From Thelonectria olida (lineage: Eukaryota; Ascomycota; Sordariomycetes; Hypocreales; Nectriaceae): a stretch of 64,000 nt of DNA. A program made the position numbers and the translations under genes. The notes beneath the pieces were generated by a model. The model saw nothing but the letters and a program-made list of their open reading frames with translations, made no database searches and had not been told where the DNA came from. Shown in pieces: positions 1 through 9,507 of the stretch. The stretch lies in NCBI GenBank assembly GCA_020736575.1, contig JAGPYM010000005.1, forward strand, positions 1,240,001 to 1,304,000. The letters are read 5' to 3'. Positions within the stretch are counted from its first letter, which is position 1. Each line of letters starts with the position of its first letter.

Positions 1-1985
1 TGCTGCTGACTGGGAGCTGATGAATAACCGTGAGTGGACTTGCTACATGGTAAAGAGACAGTGCTAATGAGTGTCTAGATTTCCATCGGCGACCGCAGTG
101 GCCCTACGACATCAAGAAGTCTTTGGACGGCGTTGCCACCAACTCCCCGCCATCAATCAGTCTATCTGACGATACCACTGGATCGTTTATTTCGGCTTCG
201 CTAGTCTTCCGAAACAAGGAGGGCAAAGCAGGTGATATTTGTACCGCACAACTGGCCCTCACGCCACATACCTTTCGCGACGCTGCTCCGGTCCCTCTCG
301 ACACTTTGAAGGTGGAATTCAACGGCAGTTTGAAGCCGATCGTGCTCAAGCATATTGCGGAAGAAAGCGAGCAAGCATCCAACCCGGGAGTCGCTATTTC
401 GCCAATCACCTTGAAGGAAGACGTCCTAGAAGATTCAGAGGATGAGCTGCCGGCTCTGCTCAGGGGGGAAGCTGACTTGACGATCAAACCTGGCCAAACG
501 CGTGTGTTTGAAATGAGGATACCTCTAAGAGAACCTGGAGAGGCGACGGCATCGAATATCACCCTTAGCCACAAGAACGAAAAGTTCAGTCTGGACTACA
601 GGTTGAGTATCCGAGATGGGGATCCTGTCGTCGGATGGTACATTCCAGGGTCATCGAAACCTCGTCACATTCGACCCCAGGCACATGTCTGTCAGATTCA
701 ACCTCGTCCACCAAAAATGGAGATTAAGTTGGCAGAGCCATTGGGCCAGTTCTATGCCAATGAGCCAATCGAGCTGCAACTTGAACTGGTCAATAACGAG
801 GAAGAAGCAGCGAGCGTCAAGCTTGATCTTCATCTATTTGGCAAGGAGGTTCCTGGACTACGGGTACTTGTGGGCGATCACGAAGGAACGGCAGAGCCTA
901 CAGTAGAGGAGTCCACAGTGTCTGGGCTCGCTCTGGGTACGATTGAGAAGGCAGCATCGTTCAAGGTGTTGGTTCATCTCGATCCAGCACAAGTACCGAC
1001 TACGCTTGACTTACACATGAGGGCGTCGTATCATCTTGCATCCGATTCAGCGACGCCAATCATGCAGTTGCTGACGATGCAACTCAACGTGGTCAACGCA
1101 TTCGAGGCGAACTACGACTTGGTGCCGCGACTGCACCCAGACCCATGGCCGAGTCTGTTTGACTACGAGGGGCTCCTGGAGGCTCCCGGGGCCGAAGGCA
1201 GTGGCGTGGCTCGGGGCTTTGCGCAGAAATGGTGTTTGTTATGCCACTATGCCTCGTTCGCACAGGAAGACGTCAAGATAATTGGGCTGGAGTTGAAGGT
1301 GCTGTCGTGCGTCGGGGGCGGCAGATGCAATGTGGTCCAGGGTCCTGTTGTACCGCAAGAAGGCCTGTCAGTTGCGCCCAAGACGATGCATGAGGTGCAG
1401 TTCGACTTGGTGGCACAAAAGATCAGCCTTGATGATCGACAGCCGGTCACACTAGACCTGGCGTTTGTCATCCAATGGCAGCGCCAGAACCTTGGTGACG
1501 GACCGGTTAACACAACGACGATGCCCGTTGGGAAATACGTGGTGCTCGGCACAGAGCCGCGGGTGTTGGCGGGAGTGTGCTACAGCACAGGGGACGAGCC
1601 GAGCCTGGTGCAACTAGACATGACGATTGAGAACCCGTCAAACCACTTCTTGACGTTTGGCCTCACGATGGAGCCCAGCGAGGAGTTTGCGTTTTCAGGG
1701 TCCAAGCAGACGACGTTGAACCTGTTGCCGCAGTCCAGGCGGACGGCAACGTACCGGCTGCTGCCGTTTGTGGGGGGTGACTACGTGCGGCCGGGCCTAA
1801 CGGTGCGGGACAAGTATTTCCAGAAGATTTTGCGCATCATCCCGACCGAGGGGATGAAGATTGACAAGGACGGGTTGTTGGTTTGGGTGCCTGGGTCCAA
1901 GGACGATGAGGAAAGCAAGGCTGAGGAGGGTGATGATGATGATGATGATGGAGAAGAAGATGATGAGGCGGAGAATGCGGCTTGA
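1..1985 (+). CDS. TRAPPC11-like Golgi trafficking protein, 3' part (partial at left edge)
   Basis: C-terminal part of a large TRAPP-associated trafficking protein of the Gryzun/foie-gras (TRAPPC11) type; the start lies outside the window. Two exons are visible: 1-29 and 79-1985, with an intron at 30-78 (GTGAGT donor, GCTAATGA branch, CTAG acceptor). Joining them gives one frame reading ...WELMNNHFHRRPQWPYDI. The product is built of beta-sandwich-like segments. Its last third (PSNHFLTFGLTMEP; QSRRTATYRLLPF; DKYFQKILRIIPTEG) resembles the conserved end of this family. It finishes with an Asp/Glu tail of about 30 residues, partly encoded by a GAT repeat near 1930-1950. Such proteins act in ER-to-Golgi or intra-Golgi transport as part of TRAPP. 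The family call rests on recognition of the C-terminal motifs only. Confidence 0.7.
30..78 (+). other. Intron in TRAPPC11-like gene
   Basis: 49-nt spliceosomal intron: GTGAGT donor at 30, branch-like GCTAATGA at 63-70, CTAG acceptor ending at 78. Removing it keeps the frame open from the left edge of the window through the main exon. Confidence 0.75.
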
Positions 1986-2852
1986 TCGGGTAGAGGTGTT
2001 TGGCCAAGAGAAAGAAGGACGTGTACATGTTCATTAGATGGGTGGACTCTTAGATTGGCGGCAGGCAAATGATGCTGTCACAAGGAATGAAGTCCTCGAC
2101 CACTGCACGAGTGTCGCTTGCACAGGTCAAAACGGTCAAAATGCACGTTTTGTGGCTGACGTATGCTAATGATGGATCGGTCAGGCGCCGCGAAAGCAGA
2201 GGACGTCATTCGTGCTGTCCATGAATGGTTGCCTAGGGCAGAGAGAGAGCCATCCTCGTGGAGCAAAGTGCTCGGAAGAGGGTGTGGTCGAGTGAAGGGG
2301 TCGTTAGGGCTCCAACGAGGGCTGACAGGAGTCATTCTTCCCCTCCACGACGAAAGAGACTTTTCGGTTGTGAGTCAAACAAAAGCCAAGCGTCAGATGG
2401 TGTCGATCCGGGGCATCTCGGATCCGGAGCGAGAGTCGCACCGAACGGAGCTTGTGAGGGACGGTTTCGGGCTGGCGTTCAAAGAGACTGCAGGATGGAT
2501 GACGGGGTGGAGTTTGCGGCTCGGGCCTCGGACTCTATATCAAGGGAGGAGGATATGAGTCTGAGGCGCCCAGAACGAACGACGGTTGCCGTGTCCAACG
2601 TGCGGGAATAAGACATGGCAAAGGAGCGAGGTCCGCGCGAGCAATGGCCGAGACCCCAGGATTGAACGATGAGGATGAATTGGAAAAGAATGACTGTGGA
2701 GAAGATTGAATCCACAGACAGGGGTGGGTGGGTTGAGTGAGTGAAGAATCTAGTGTAAGCCTTATGGGGCAGCGGGAACGAGAATTACGAGGAGCGAGAA
2801 TTGATGCTTGGCAGGCATGAAAGGGACATGTTGAAAGACTCCTTGATAGAGG

Positions 2853-2924
<72 letters not shown>

Positions 2925-3752
2925 TGGCCTCGCGTGAATCTTGTTGGACATCTGCCTATCGAGATGCAGCAGCAGCATCTCGATCAACACCGCCCGGGAA
3001 AAAGAATACTCACGTCCCCTGCCGTAGTCATAATCTCGCAGTGGGAAATAACCCGAAAAATAAGACCAACCCAGCCATGGAAACGGGTTCGTCAGAGATT
3101 GATTGGACGCCACGAGCTGACTGCGTGCCAACCTTAGCAGCTCACACGCCCACCCCTCGGACATCGGCCTTTTCGCAAGTCCGCACCCGCAGCTTTGATG
3201 ACAAGCACGCACACACTGACACTTGCATGCAACTTTGTTTGTTCGCTCGGTAATTCGTGATCTGGGCCGTGCTCCTCTCGTCGTGCGCATCGAGTGCGAA
3301 GTGCGAAAGGGCGCCAGCGAGCGAGCGAGTGAGCAGGGAGCGGGAGAGGGCGGGTGCGGGCTATCTTCCATTGCCGGTCTTTCTTTGACTGACGGACAGC
3401 ATTGGACTTTGTCAAGCGAACGAGCTAGTTGTAGTCTCTCTTCTCCCTTTTCGTTCAAATCGTCGTCGTATTTAAAACGAGAGCGAGTCTTCTTCATTCA
3501 TTACCATCCGCCCTCCCTCCCACTCACTCACTCACCTTTCTCTTCATCTTCAACCTGGGGGAGAGACAAGTTTTGGACCAGTCAGTCTTCAAGACTCTTG
3601 CTTCCAAGGGTTCGCTCACTCGGAAGATTTAATTCCTTTTAATTCATCCCCCCCTTTCGCCACCATCACCAACACCAGCACCAGTCTCTCCCACCCTCAT
3701 CAGTCCACCTACATTTAAGAGTCTGACATAATCATAACAATAATATTCCAAA
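1986..3752. other. Intergenic region, 1.77 kb, with (CT)n microsatellite and leader of the MFS gene
   Basis: No convincing gene on either strand; open frames here lack any family signature and one runs through a dinucleotide repeat. Contains the (CT)34 tract at 2854-2921, a GAGC/GAGT-rich stretch near 3307-3330, and from about 3430 a pyrimidine-rich CT/CA leader typical of fungal 5' UTRs that leads to the MFS start at 3753. Confidence 0.6.
2854..2921. repeat. (CT)34 dinucleotide microsatellite
   Basis: An uninterrupted CT/AG dinucleotide run of 68 bases, bounded by GAGGC on the left and TTGTGG on the right. It lies about 830 bp upstream of the MFS transporter start. Likely length-polymorphic between strains. 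Confidence 0.97.
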
Positions 3753-5711
3753 ATGGCAATCGCCGCCGACGAAAAGCGCAGCGAGCGCCTCTCCGCCGAC
3801 GACAAGACCGAAGTCGGCTCCGGCATTGTGGACCCGGCCTCCGACTCCAAGCCGGAGCAGGAGATCGCCGTCGACCCCATCACCGGCCGACCAGTCGACC
3901 ACGCCACCACCGAAGACACGACCCAGTACCCCGGCGTCGCAAAGCTGTCTCTGATCCTGTTCGCTCTCTGCCTGGCCATCTTCCTCGTTGCCCTGGACCA
4001 GACCATCATTGCCCCGGCTCTGGGCGCCATCACTGCCCAGTATCAGAGTGTCAAGGATATTGTAACTACACACCTCCTCCCTCCTCAACATGCGGTTGGC
4101 TGACTCCCTTTCTCAGGGCTGGTATGGCTCGGCGTACCTCCTCACCACCACGGCTCTGCAGCCCATGTACGGTGCCATCTACAAGCTGTTCAACGTCAAG
4201 ATTGCCTACCTCGCCGCCATCTTCATCTTTGAGATTGGCAGCTTGGTCTCTGCCGTAGCTCCCACCTCGCCTGCCTTCATCGTCGGCCGTGCCATTGCTG
4301 GTGTAAGTCCCGCCCATCCATCACATCGAAAACCACCCGCTGACCTACATCTCTAGATTGGTACCGCTGGTCTCTTCTCCGGTTCCATCGTCATCCTCTC
4401 CCTCATCAGTATGTCCCCCCTTCGTAACCCCCTTTCCAACCCACCCCGTGCTGACTCCCCCCTCCCAAGTGCCCCTCGAGAAACGCCCTCTCGCCTTTGG
4501 CCTCGTCGGCGGCATGTGGGGAATCGCCAGCGTCGCCGGCCCCCTCCTCGGCGGTGCCTTCACCGACCACGCCACCTGGCGCTGGTGCTTCTACGTCAAC
4601 CTGCCCATCGGCGGGCTGGCCATGTTCATCGTCTTCCTCTTCGTCAAGGTCAACCGCAACTCCGACGACACAAAGGACATGTCCTTCATGGACCGCATCC
4701 GCCAGCTCGACCTCCTCGGCGCCGCCATCTTCATCCCCGCCATCGTCTGCCTGCTGCTCGCCCTGCAGTGGGGTGGTGCCGACTACGCCTGGAAGAACTC
4801 GCGTATCATCGGCCTGTTCGTTGGCTTTGGCTTGATGATTGCCATTTTCATCGGCATTCAGTTCTGGCAGGGCGACCGCGGCACTCTGCCCCCTCGTCTG
4901 TTCAAGGACCGCAACGTCTTGCCTGCCATGCTCTTTGCCATGTTCTTCGGCGCTGCCTTCTTCCCCCTGATCTACTACCTGTGTAAGCCTCCCCGCCTTG
5001 TTCTCCTTGCCCCAGCAACTAACACCGTGAATAGCGCTCTACTTCCAGGCCATTCAGGGCGTCAGCGCCGTTCAGGCCGGCATCAAGATTCTTCCCCTGC
5101 TCCTCTCGACCGTCTTCATCTCCATCGTTGCCGGCGGCCTCATCACCGCCATTGGCTACTACAGCGCCGTCATCATCCCCTGCATGGTGCTCAACACGGT
5201 CGGCTGCGGCATGATCACCACGCTCGACGTCGACTCTCCCACCCGCGAGTGGTTCGGCTACCAGGTCATTGCCGGCCTCGGAATCGGCGCCGGCTTCCAA
5301 GTCGGAGTCCTCGTCGTCCAGACCGTCCTCCCCCAGGAATGGATCCCCGTCGGCACCGCCTGCGTGCAGTTCTTCCAGGCTTTCGGCGGTGCCATCTTCA
5401 TCGCCGTGGCCCAGACCGTCTTCCAGAACGGCCTCATCGACCACATCAACTCCAGCGACATCGGCCTCGATCCCCGCATCTTCATCAACACGGGTGCCTC
5501 GGAGGTGAAGGACGTTCTCAAGAAGATGGGTCGCGAGGACGCCTTCCCCACCGTCCTCGAGGCCTACATGGAGGGTCTGCGAGGCACATTTTACATTTCT
5601 CTTGCCTGCGCCGCGGCTGCCTTTGTTTCGGTCCTGTTTCTGCAGTGGAAGTCGGTCAAGAAGGATATCAACGGCAACGCCAAGAAGGCCGAGCCCGCTG
5701 TGCCCGTCTAG
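3753..5711 (+). CDS. MFS drug:H+ antiporter, DHA2 (14-TM) family
   Basis: Plasma-membrane multidrug/toxin exporter. Five exons: 3753-4061, 4117-4302, 4357-4408, 4470-4982, 5035-5711, with introns of 52-61 nt (all GT-AG) and a spliced length of 578 aa. An acidic, charged N-terminal cytoplasmic stretch of about 65 residues precedes the first TM helix. Family hallmarks: [11 protein letters not shown] in TM1, GWYGSAYLL in TM2, the motif-C-like segment [25 protein letters not shown], and [13 protein letters not shown] in the second half. Joining exon 1 and exon 2 restores the diagnostic [13 protein letters not shown]2 relatives include aflatoxin-type and trichothecene-type efflux pumps as well as general azole exporters. 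No biosynthetic genes flank it, so a general export role is likelier than a cluster-specific one. It has the strong C-rich third-base bias of a well-expressed gene. Confidence 0.88.
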
Positions 5712-6078
5712 AGGAAGGAAGCGGAAGGGAGAGCAATCTTTGTAGAAAACCGTGGCGTTTGGTACATAGAGGATACCCAGGTAGTGCGTTCCATTTTAGG
5801 ATTGGATTTAGGATTAATAAGACCATTCTACTCTTCATCATATTTGGCTATTTGGCCAGTCAGACTCTATGTATTGTTCTGCATGTGTTCCATATAATGG
5901 GCCAACTGTATACTCTTACTCCCAAGCGTTGAAAATATAATACGTCTTGACTACCAACCAAACATACCAGAGCAAAAAGAAAGTATTCCTGGATCGACTT
6001 ACTTACTATACACGAAATAATGGACCAAGTAATTCCAGACTGAACAAGTCAGAAATGGCAAAAATGCAAAAACATAAG
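5712..6078. other. 3' flank of MFS gene and tRNA flank
   Basis: Non-coding, AT-rich after about 5800 (poly-A-signal-like AATATAATA near 5932). No gene seen. Confidence 0.6.
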
Positions 6079-6152
6079 CTCCCCGAGATGGGCTCGAACC
6101 ATCAACCTCCTGATTAACAGTCAGACGCGCTAGCCAATTGCGCCATCGGGGA
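6079..6152 (-). tRNA. tRNA-Asn (GTT)
   Basis: Cloverleaf on the minus strand: acceptor TCCCCGA pairs with TCGGGGA, discriminator G at 6079. The D-arm is GGCGCAATTGGCTAGCGC, the anticodon loop is CTGTTAA with anticodon GTT, and the T-arm contains GGTTCGAGCCC. 74 nt, no intron and no encoded CCA. These are eukaryotic tRNA-Asn features. Confidence 0.95.
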
Positions 6153-6311
6153 TATGTTGTATTTGACATGTTTGCCGAGCTGCTAGAGCGCTCCTTGCAT
6201 GTTCGGGGCCGTTCTGGTGGAGGATGGCTGGAATTTGACAGTTGATCCCTTGAGGTAGGCAATAAGCAATCAGAGAGATAGGTATGCATGTGTGGCTATC
6301 CTTCAGCAATA

Positions 6312-7346
6312 TTACTGTGTATCATCTGGCGGTCTATCCCACGATTTCCGTGTCCTCTTCATTGTCCTCGAAGTCGAACCAGGCGCTGCTCCCACAAACT
6401 TGAGAACCCAGTCCTTCACATCCCTCGTCTTAGCCACCTGAGGATGAACCTGCCCTCTCTTCAAAAGATCTCGCCCAGAATAGTGCCCAGAGCCGTCTCG
6501 CCTCCAAAGAACACCGACCTTTGTCATTCCTCTGCGAAGACTCTGTCCGTAAACCTTGCCCCGGAAGACGTGCAGCGCCACGTTCTGCAAGAGAACCACG
6601 TCCTGCCGCCTCAGCTGGTGCACCCCGGCAGCTGCGTCGTCGTCGTCGGACAGCCAAAACGTCACGGCGAAGCCAGACTTTGTGTCGTCGCCCACGAGGA
6701 TCTCGACGAGCGAGAGCGTGCGGCCCCAGCGCGTGGTGACGGTCCGCGGCTGCGCGATGGAGATGACGCCGACGATGAGGTTGAGCGTCACCGTCTGCGG
6801 GTTGAGCGCCTGGATCTGCCGCGCCGAGGGCACGTCTTCGAGGTCGGAGAGATGAGACGGCACTGGGGGGCCTGCGGAAGTTGACTGGTCTGCAAGGGAT
6901 GTGCCGCCCATGAACGAGGTGTCGTCAAAGGACGTCTCGGCGAAGCTGTCGAGCTGCGTGGAGGTGAAGGAGTTGTGCACGGCCAAGGCATGGTCATAAA
7001 ACTGCGAGAGTGCATCCTGGGCAGCGTCGCTCTTTGGAGAGGATTCCTGGTCGTCGAGTGAGACATCGAGAGTGGTGAAGAAGCCTGGTTGGCTGGGAAG
7101 TGTGGAATTGGAGACGTTGTGTGTTTGGCTGAAGTTGGTGTGTAGTGGTTGTTTCTTGAGCGAGAGAGACCGCCATGTTATGGGGGAAGACTGCGAAGTT
7201 AACGGCGGTGGTATTGATGGCGAGGGACTCGGAGAGAGTCCGAGAAAGGCTGAAAAGACATTGTCAATAGATTCAAGTGTGCATGATTCTGGGCTGAGTG
7301 ATGAGGCCGGGGGAGCGCCGGCGAAGAGCATGAGTTTCGGGGCCAT
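6312..7346 (-). CDS. Fungal OB-fold nucleic-acid-binding protein, uncharacterised
   Basis: Intronless 344-aa protein. The N-terminal half (1-175) is low-complexity, Ser/Pro-rich and probably disordered. From about residue 175 to 310 lies a compact beta-rich domain with the pattern QALNPQTVTLNLIVGVISI, TVTTRWGRTLSLVEILVGDDT, FAVTFWLSDDD, QDVVLLQNVAL, and RGKVYGQSLRRGMTKVGVL. This looks like an OB-fold as found in single-strand-DNA-binding proteins. A short basic tail (RTMKRTRKSW) may help nuclear import. I recognise the pattern from uncharacterised fungal proteins annotated only as OB-fold. A role in DNA repair or telomere biology is inference. It is transcribed divergently from the hydrolase at 7873, with 526 bp between. 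Confidence 0.6.
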   Translation of the reverse strand: MAPKLMLFAGAPPASSLSPESCTLESIDNVFSAFLGLSPSPSPSIPPPLTSQSSPITWRSLSLKKQPLHTNFSQTHNVSNSTLPSQPGFFTTLDVSLDDQESSPKSDAAQDALSQFYDHALAVHNSFTSTQLDSFAETSFDDTSFMGGTSLADQSTSAGPPVPSHLSDLEDVPSARQIQALNPQTVTLNLIVGVISIAQPRTVTTRWGRTLSLVEILVGDDTKSGFAVTFWLSDDDDAAAGVHQLRRQDVVLLQNVALHVFRGKVYGQSLRRGMTKVGVLWRRDGSGHYSGRDLLKRGQVHPQVAKTRDVKDWVLKFVGAAPGSTSRTMKRTRKSWDRPPDDTQ

Positions 7347-7872
7347 GTTTTTGCTTTAGGGTAAGTGAGGTTGCCTGTAGGTGGGATTGGATGGACAGCA
7401 GCATGAGGCGAGGTATCATCACATGACCGATTCAGATGGTACCTTGGGTTTATGTGAGATCTATCTCTGCGATCTGACATGTATCCCGTCTTTGTGTGGG
7501 TATCCTCGGGCTTTGAACGGATATATGCCGTCGACTCAGATTCACTTCATCCTCGAGTATATGCAGTTCTCGATGACGCACCGACTTCCGTGTTGATAAG
7601 CCGAGGCAGCCAAATTGATTCCCGCCCCCGCGGCTCCACAAAGATTCCCGGGACTGGCAGCGACTCCACCCGTTCACTCACTCAACCACGAGTCGAGTCG
7701 AGACTCCGTGATGGGAAAGATGCCGAGGCCTTGAGTGAGGCTTCCAATCTCGGCTTCAACGACTGTCGTTTATTTATATCATTCCATCCGATCCGTTCAT
7801 TCGCCCTCTCAACCCTCGCATTTTTCCTTTACACACCCAAACCTCAAGTTTCCCTCGCTACTCACCTTCATC
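7347..7872. promoter_or_regulatory. Divergent intergenic promoter region (OB-fold gene / hydrolase)
   Basis: 526-bp gap between two divergently transcribed starts. The right half carries a CA/CT-rich leader for the hydrolase (about 7790-7872). GAGTCGAGTCGAGACTC near 7690-7706 is a short repeat/palindrome. No gene is seen. Confidence 0.5.
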
Positions 7873-9247
7873 ATGTCCTCATCCTCCGTCTTCCACATCA
7901 AAGAACACATCATCGACGCTGCTCACATCCGCGAATACCCCCAAGCAACCGCAAACTCCCAAGACGAAAAGCTCCAGCTGCACGTCAAGCAATACATCCC
8001 CAAGGACAATCCCAACCCGCAAAAGGGCCATGTGACCATCATCGGAGGCCACGCCAATGGCTTCCCCAAGGCATGCACTCCAACCACCTTCTCAACGCCA
8101 CCTCACTTCCTGACACGCTTGGAATAGGAACTATATGAACCCCTATGGGAAGACTTCCACCGCGAAGCAAAGGCCCGCAATGTCTTTATCCGCAGCATCT
8201 GGATCATCGACGCCGCCTGGCAAGGCCAGAGCGGCCTTCTCAACAAAGACGTCCTCGGCAACGACCGTGAGAACGCCCTCTGCTCTCTCACCTCACAACT
8301 CCCTGAGCACCCTGACTAACTCACTCACAGCCGGCTGGCTCGACTACGCCCGCGACATAGTCCACATGATCAACACATTCCGCCCGCCAGCCCCCATCAT
8401 GGCCATCGGCCACTCATTCGGCGCAAACGCCCTCACAAACGTCTCCCTGCTGCACCCGCGCCTGCTCACCTCCCTCGTGCTCCTCGACCCCGTCATCTCG
8501 CACTACGCATCCACCCCGGAGTCCCGCATCGCCGGCCCCGCCGCCAGCTCCATCTCGCGCCGCGAATCCTGGCCGTCCCGCGCCGACGCCGCCGCCGCCT
8601 TCAACCGCTCCCGCTTCTACCAGTCCTGGGACCCGCGCGTCCTCGACCGCTGGATCTCCCACGGCGTCTCCCCCGTCCCCGGCTCCGACGCCGTCACCCT
8701 GACCACCCCCAAGCACCAAGAGCTCTTCACCTTCCTCCGCCCCAGCTGGCCCGCCTACGCCCCCGACGGCAAGACCCTCCTCCGTCCGGACCTGGTCCCG
8801 GACCTGGACGCCAGCCTCAACCACAAGTACCCAACCTACCCGCTCTACCGCCCCGAAGGCGCTAGCACCGTCGACCGCCTCCCCAACGTGCGCCCCGGCG
8901 TGCTGTACGTCTTTGGCGGCAAGAGTGACATCTCCCCTGTCGAGCTGCAAGACGAAAAGATGACCATCACGGGCTCCGGCCTTGGTGGAAGTGGCGGCAT
9001 CAAGGCTGGCCGTGTGAAAAAGGTCGTGGGCGAAGAGTACGGCCACTTGATTCCCATGGAGAACCCCAACCTTTGCGCCCAGGCGGCTGCCGAATGGATC
9101 CAGGCCGAGTTGGAAAAGTGGTGGACTGACCAACGCAAGTACGAGGAGTGGGCAAAGAGACCACTCGCTGAGAAGAACACTGTGTCCGATGAGTGGTACA
9201 GCTATCTAGGGAAGCCTAAAAATGGGCACGCCAAGGCAAAGATTTAA
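7873..9247 (+). CDS. Alpha/beta hydrolase, Akt2-like, with C-terminal PTS1-like AKI
   Basis: 417-aa alpha/beta hydrolase. Exons are 7873-8070, 8128-8266 and 8331-9247. The first intron (8071-8127) is GC-AG: no GT donor fits, and splicing AAG to GAACTATATGAA gives the family-typical ...HANGFPK-ELYEPLWEDF. The second intron is GT-AG. Catalytic triad by motif: nucleophile Ser141 in GHSFGA, Asp312 in GGKSDIS, His351 in YGHLIPME. The protein ends in Ala-Lys-Ile, which fits the type-1 peroxisomal signal rule (S/A/C-K/R/H-L/M/I). Fungal relatives include Akt2-type hydrolases, named from AK-toxin biosynthesis and known to be peroxisomal. Most relatives are not toxin genes, and no toxin cluster is visible here. 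Tail-to-tail with Argonaute, 260 bp apart. Confidence 0.82.
8071..8127 (+). other. GC-AG intron in hydrolase gene
   Basis: 57-nt intron with donor AAG/GCATGC and acceptor GGAATAG. There is no GT in the junction neighbourhood that preserves the frame. Removing it joins exon 1 and exon 2 in frame at a conserved stretch. Confidence 0.75.
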
Positions 9248-9507
9248 ACAAAGACGTGATCGCAACCAAGATCAGGGCACGTTGTGGGCTCATGAGAGTC
9301 AATTCATTTAGTATATGAGGTGCCCATGTAACTAATACTCACTTTTTCACCTGACAGTACCGTAGCTATCCGCTTTCCGGCCCTCTGCAACTCAGGACTG
9401 AATTCCCTAAAATTCTTCCATCCTAGCAATCAACTTGATATTGGCAACCATTCTTCCTTTGAAACTCGGTGCACCGTCCCTCCGCCAAATTCGTGCCAGA
9501 CGACATC

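Noticed and set aside
2535..3497. 320-codon open frame on the minus strand
   Set aside because: It runs through the (CT)34 tract, giving an Arg-Glu dipeptide repeat, and has no family pattern. Dinucleotide repeats keep frames open artificially.
4358..5932. Long single frame through the exporter
   Set aside because: It reads through the intron at 4983-5034 and then continues out of frame; the spliced model restores the DHA2 motifs.
8414..9133. 239-codon frame antisense to the hydrolase
   Set aside because: Gly/Val/Ala-rich shadow caused by the C-rich third codon position of the real gene.
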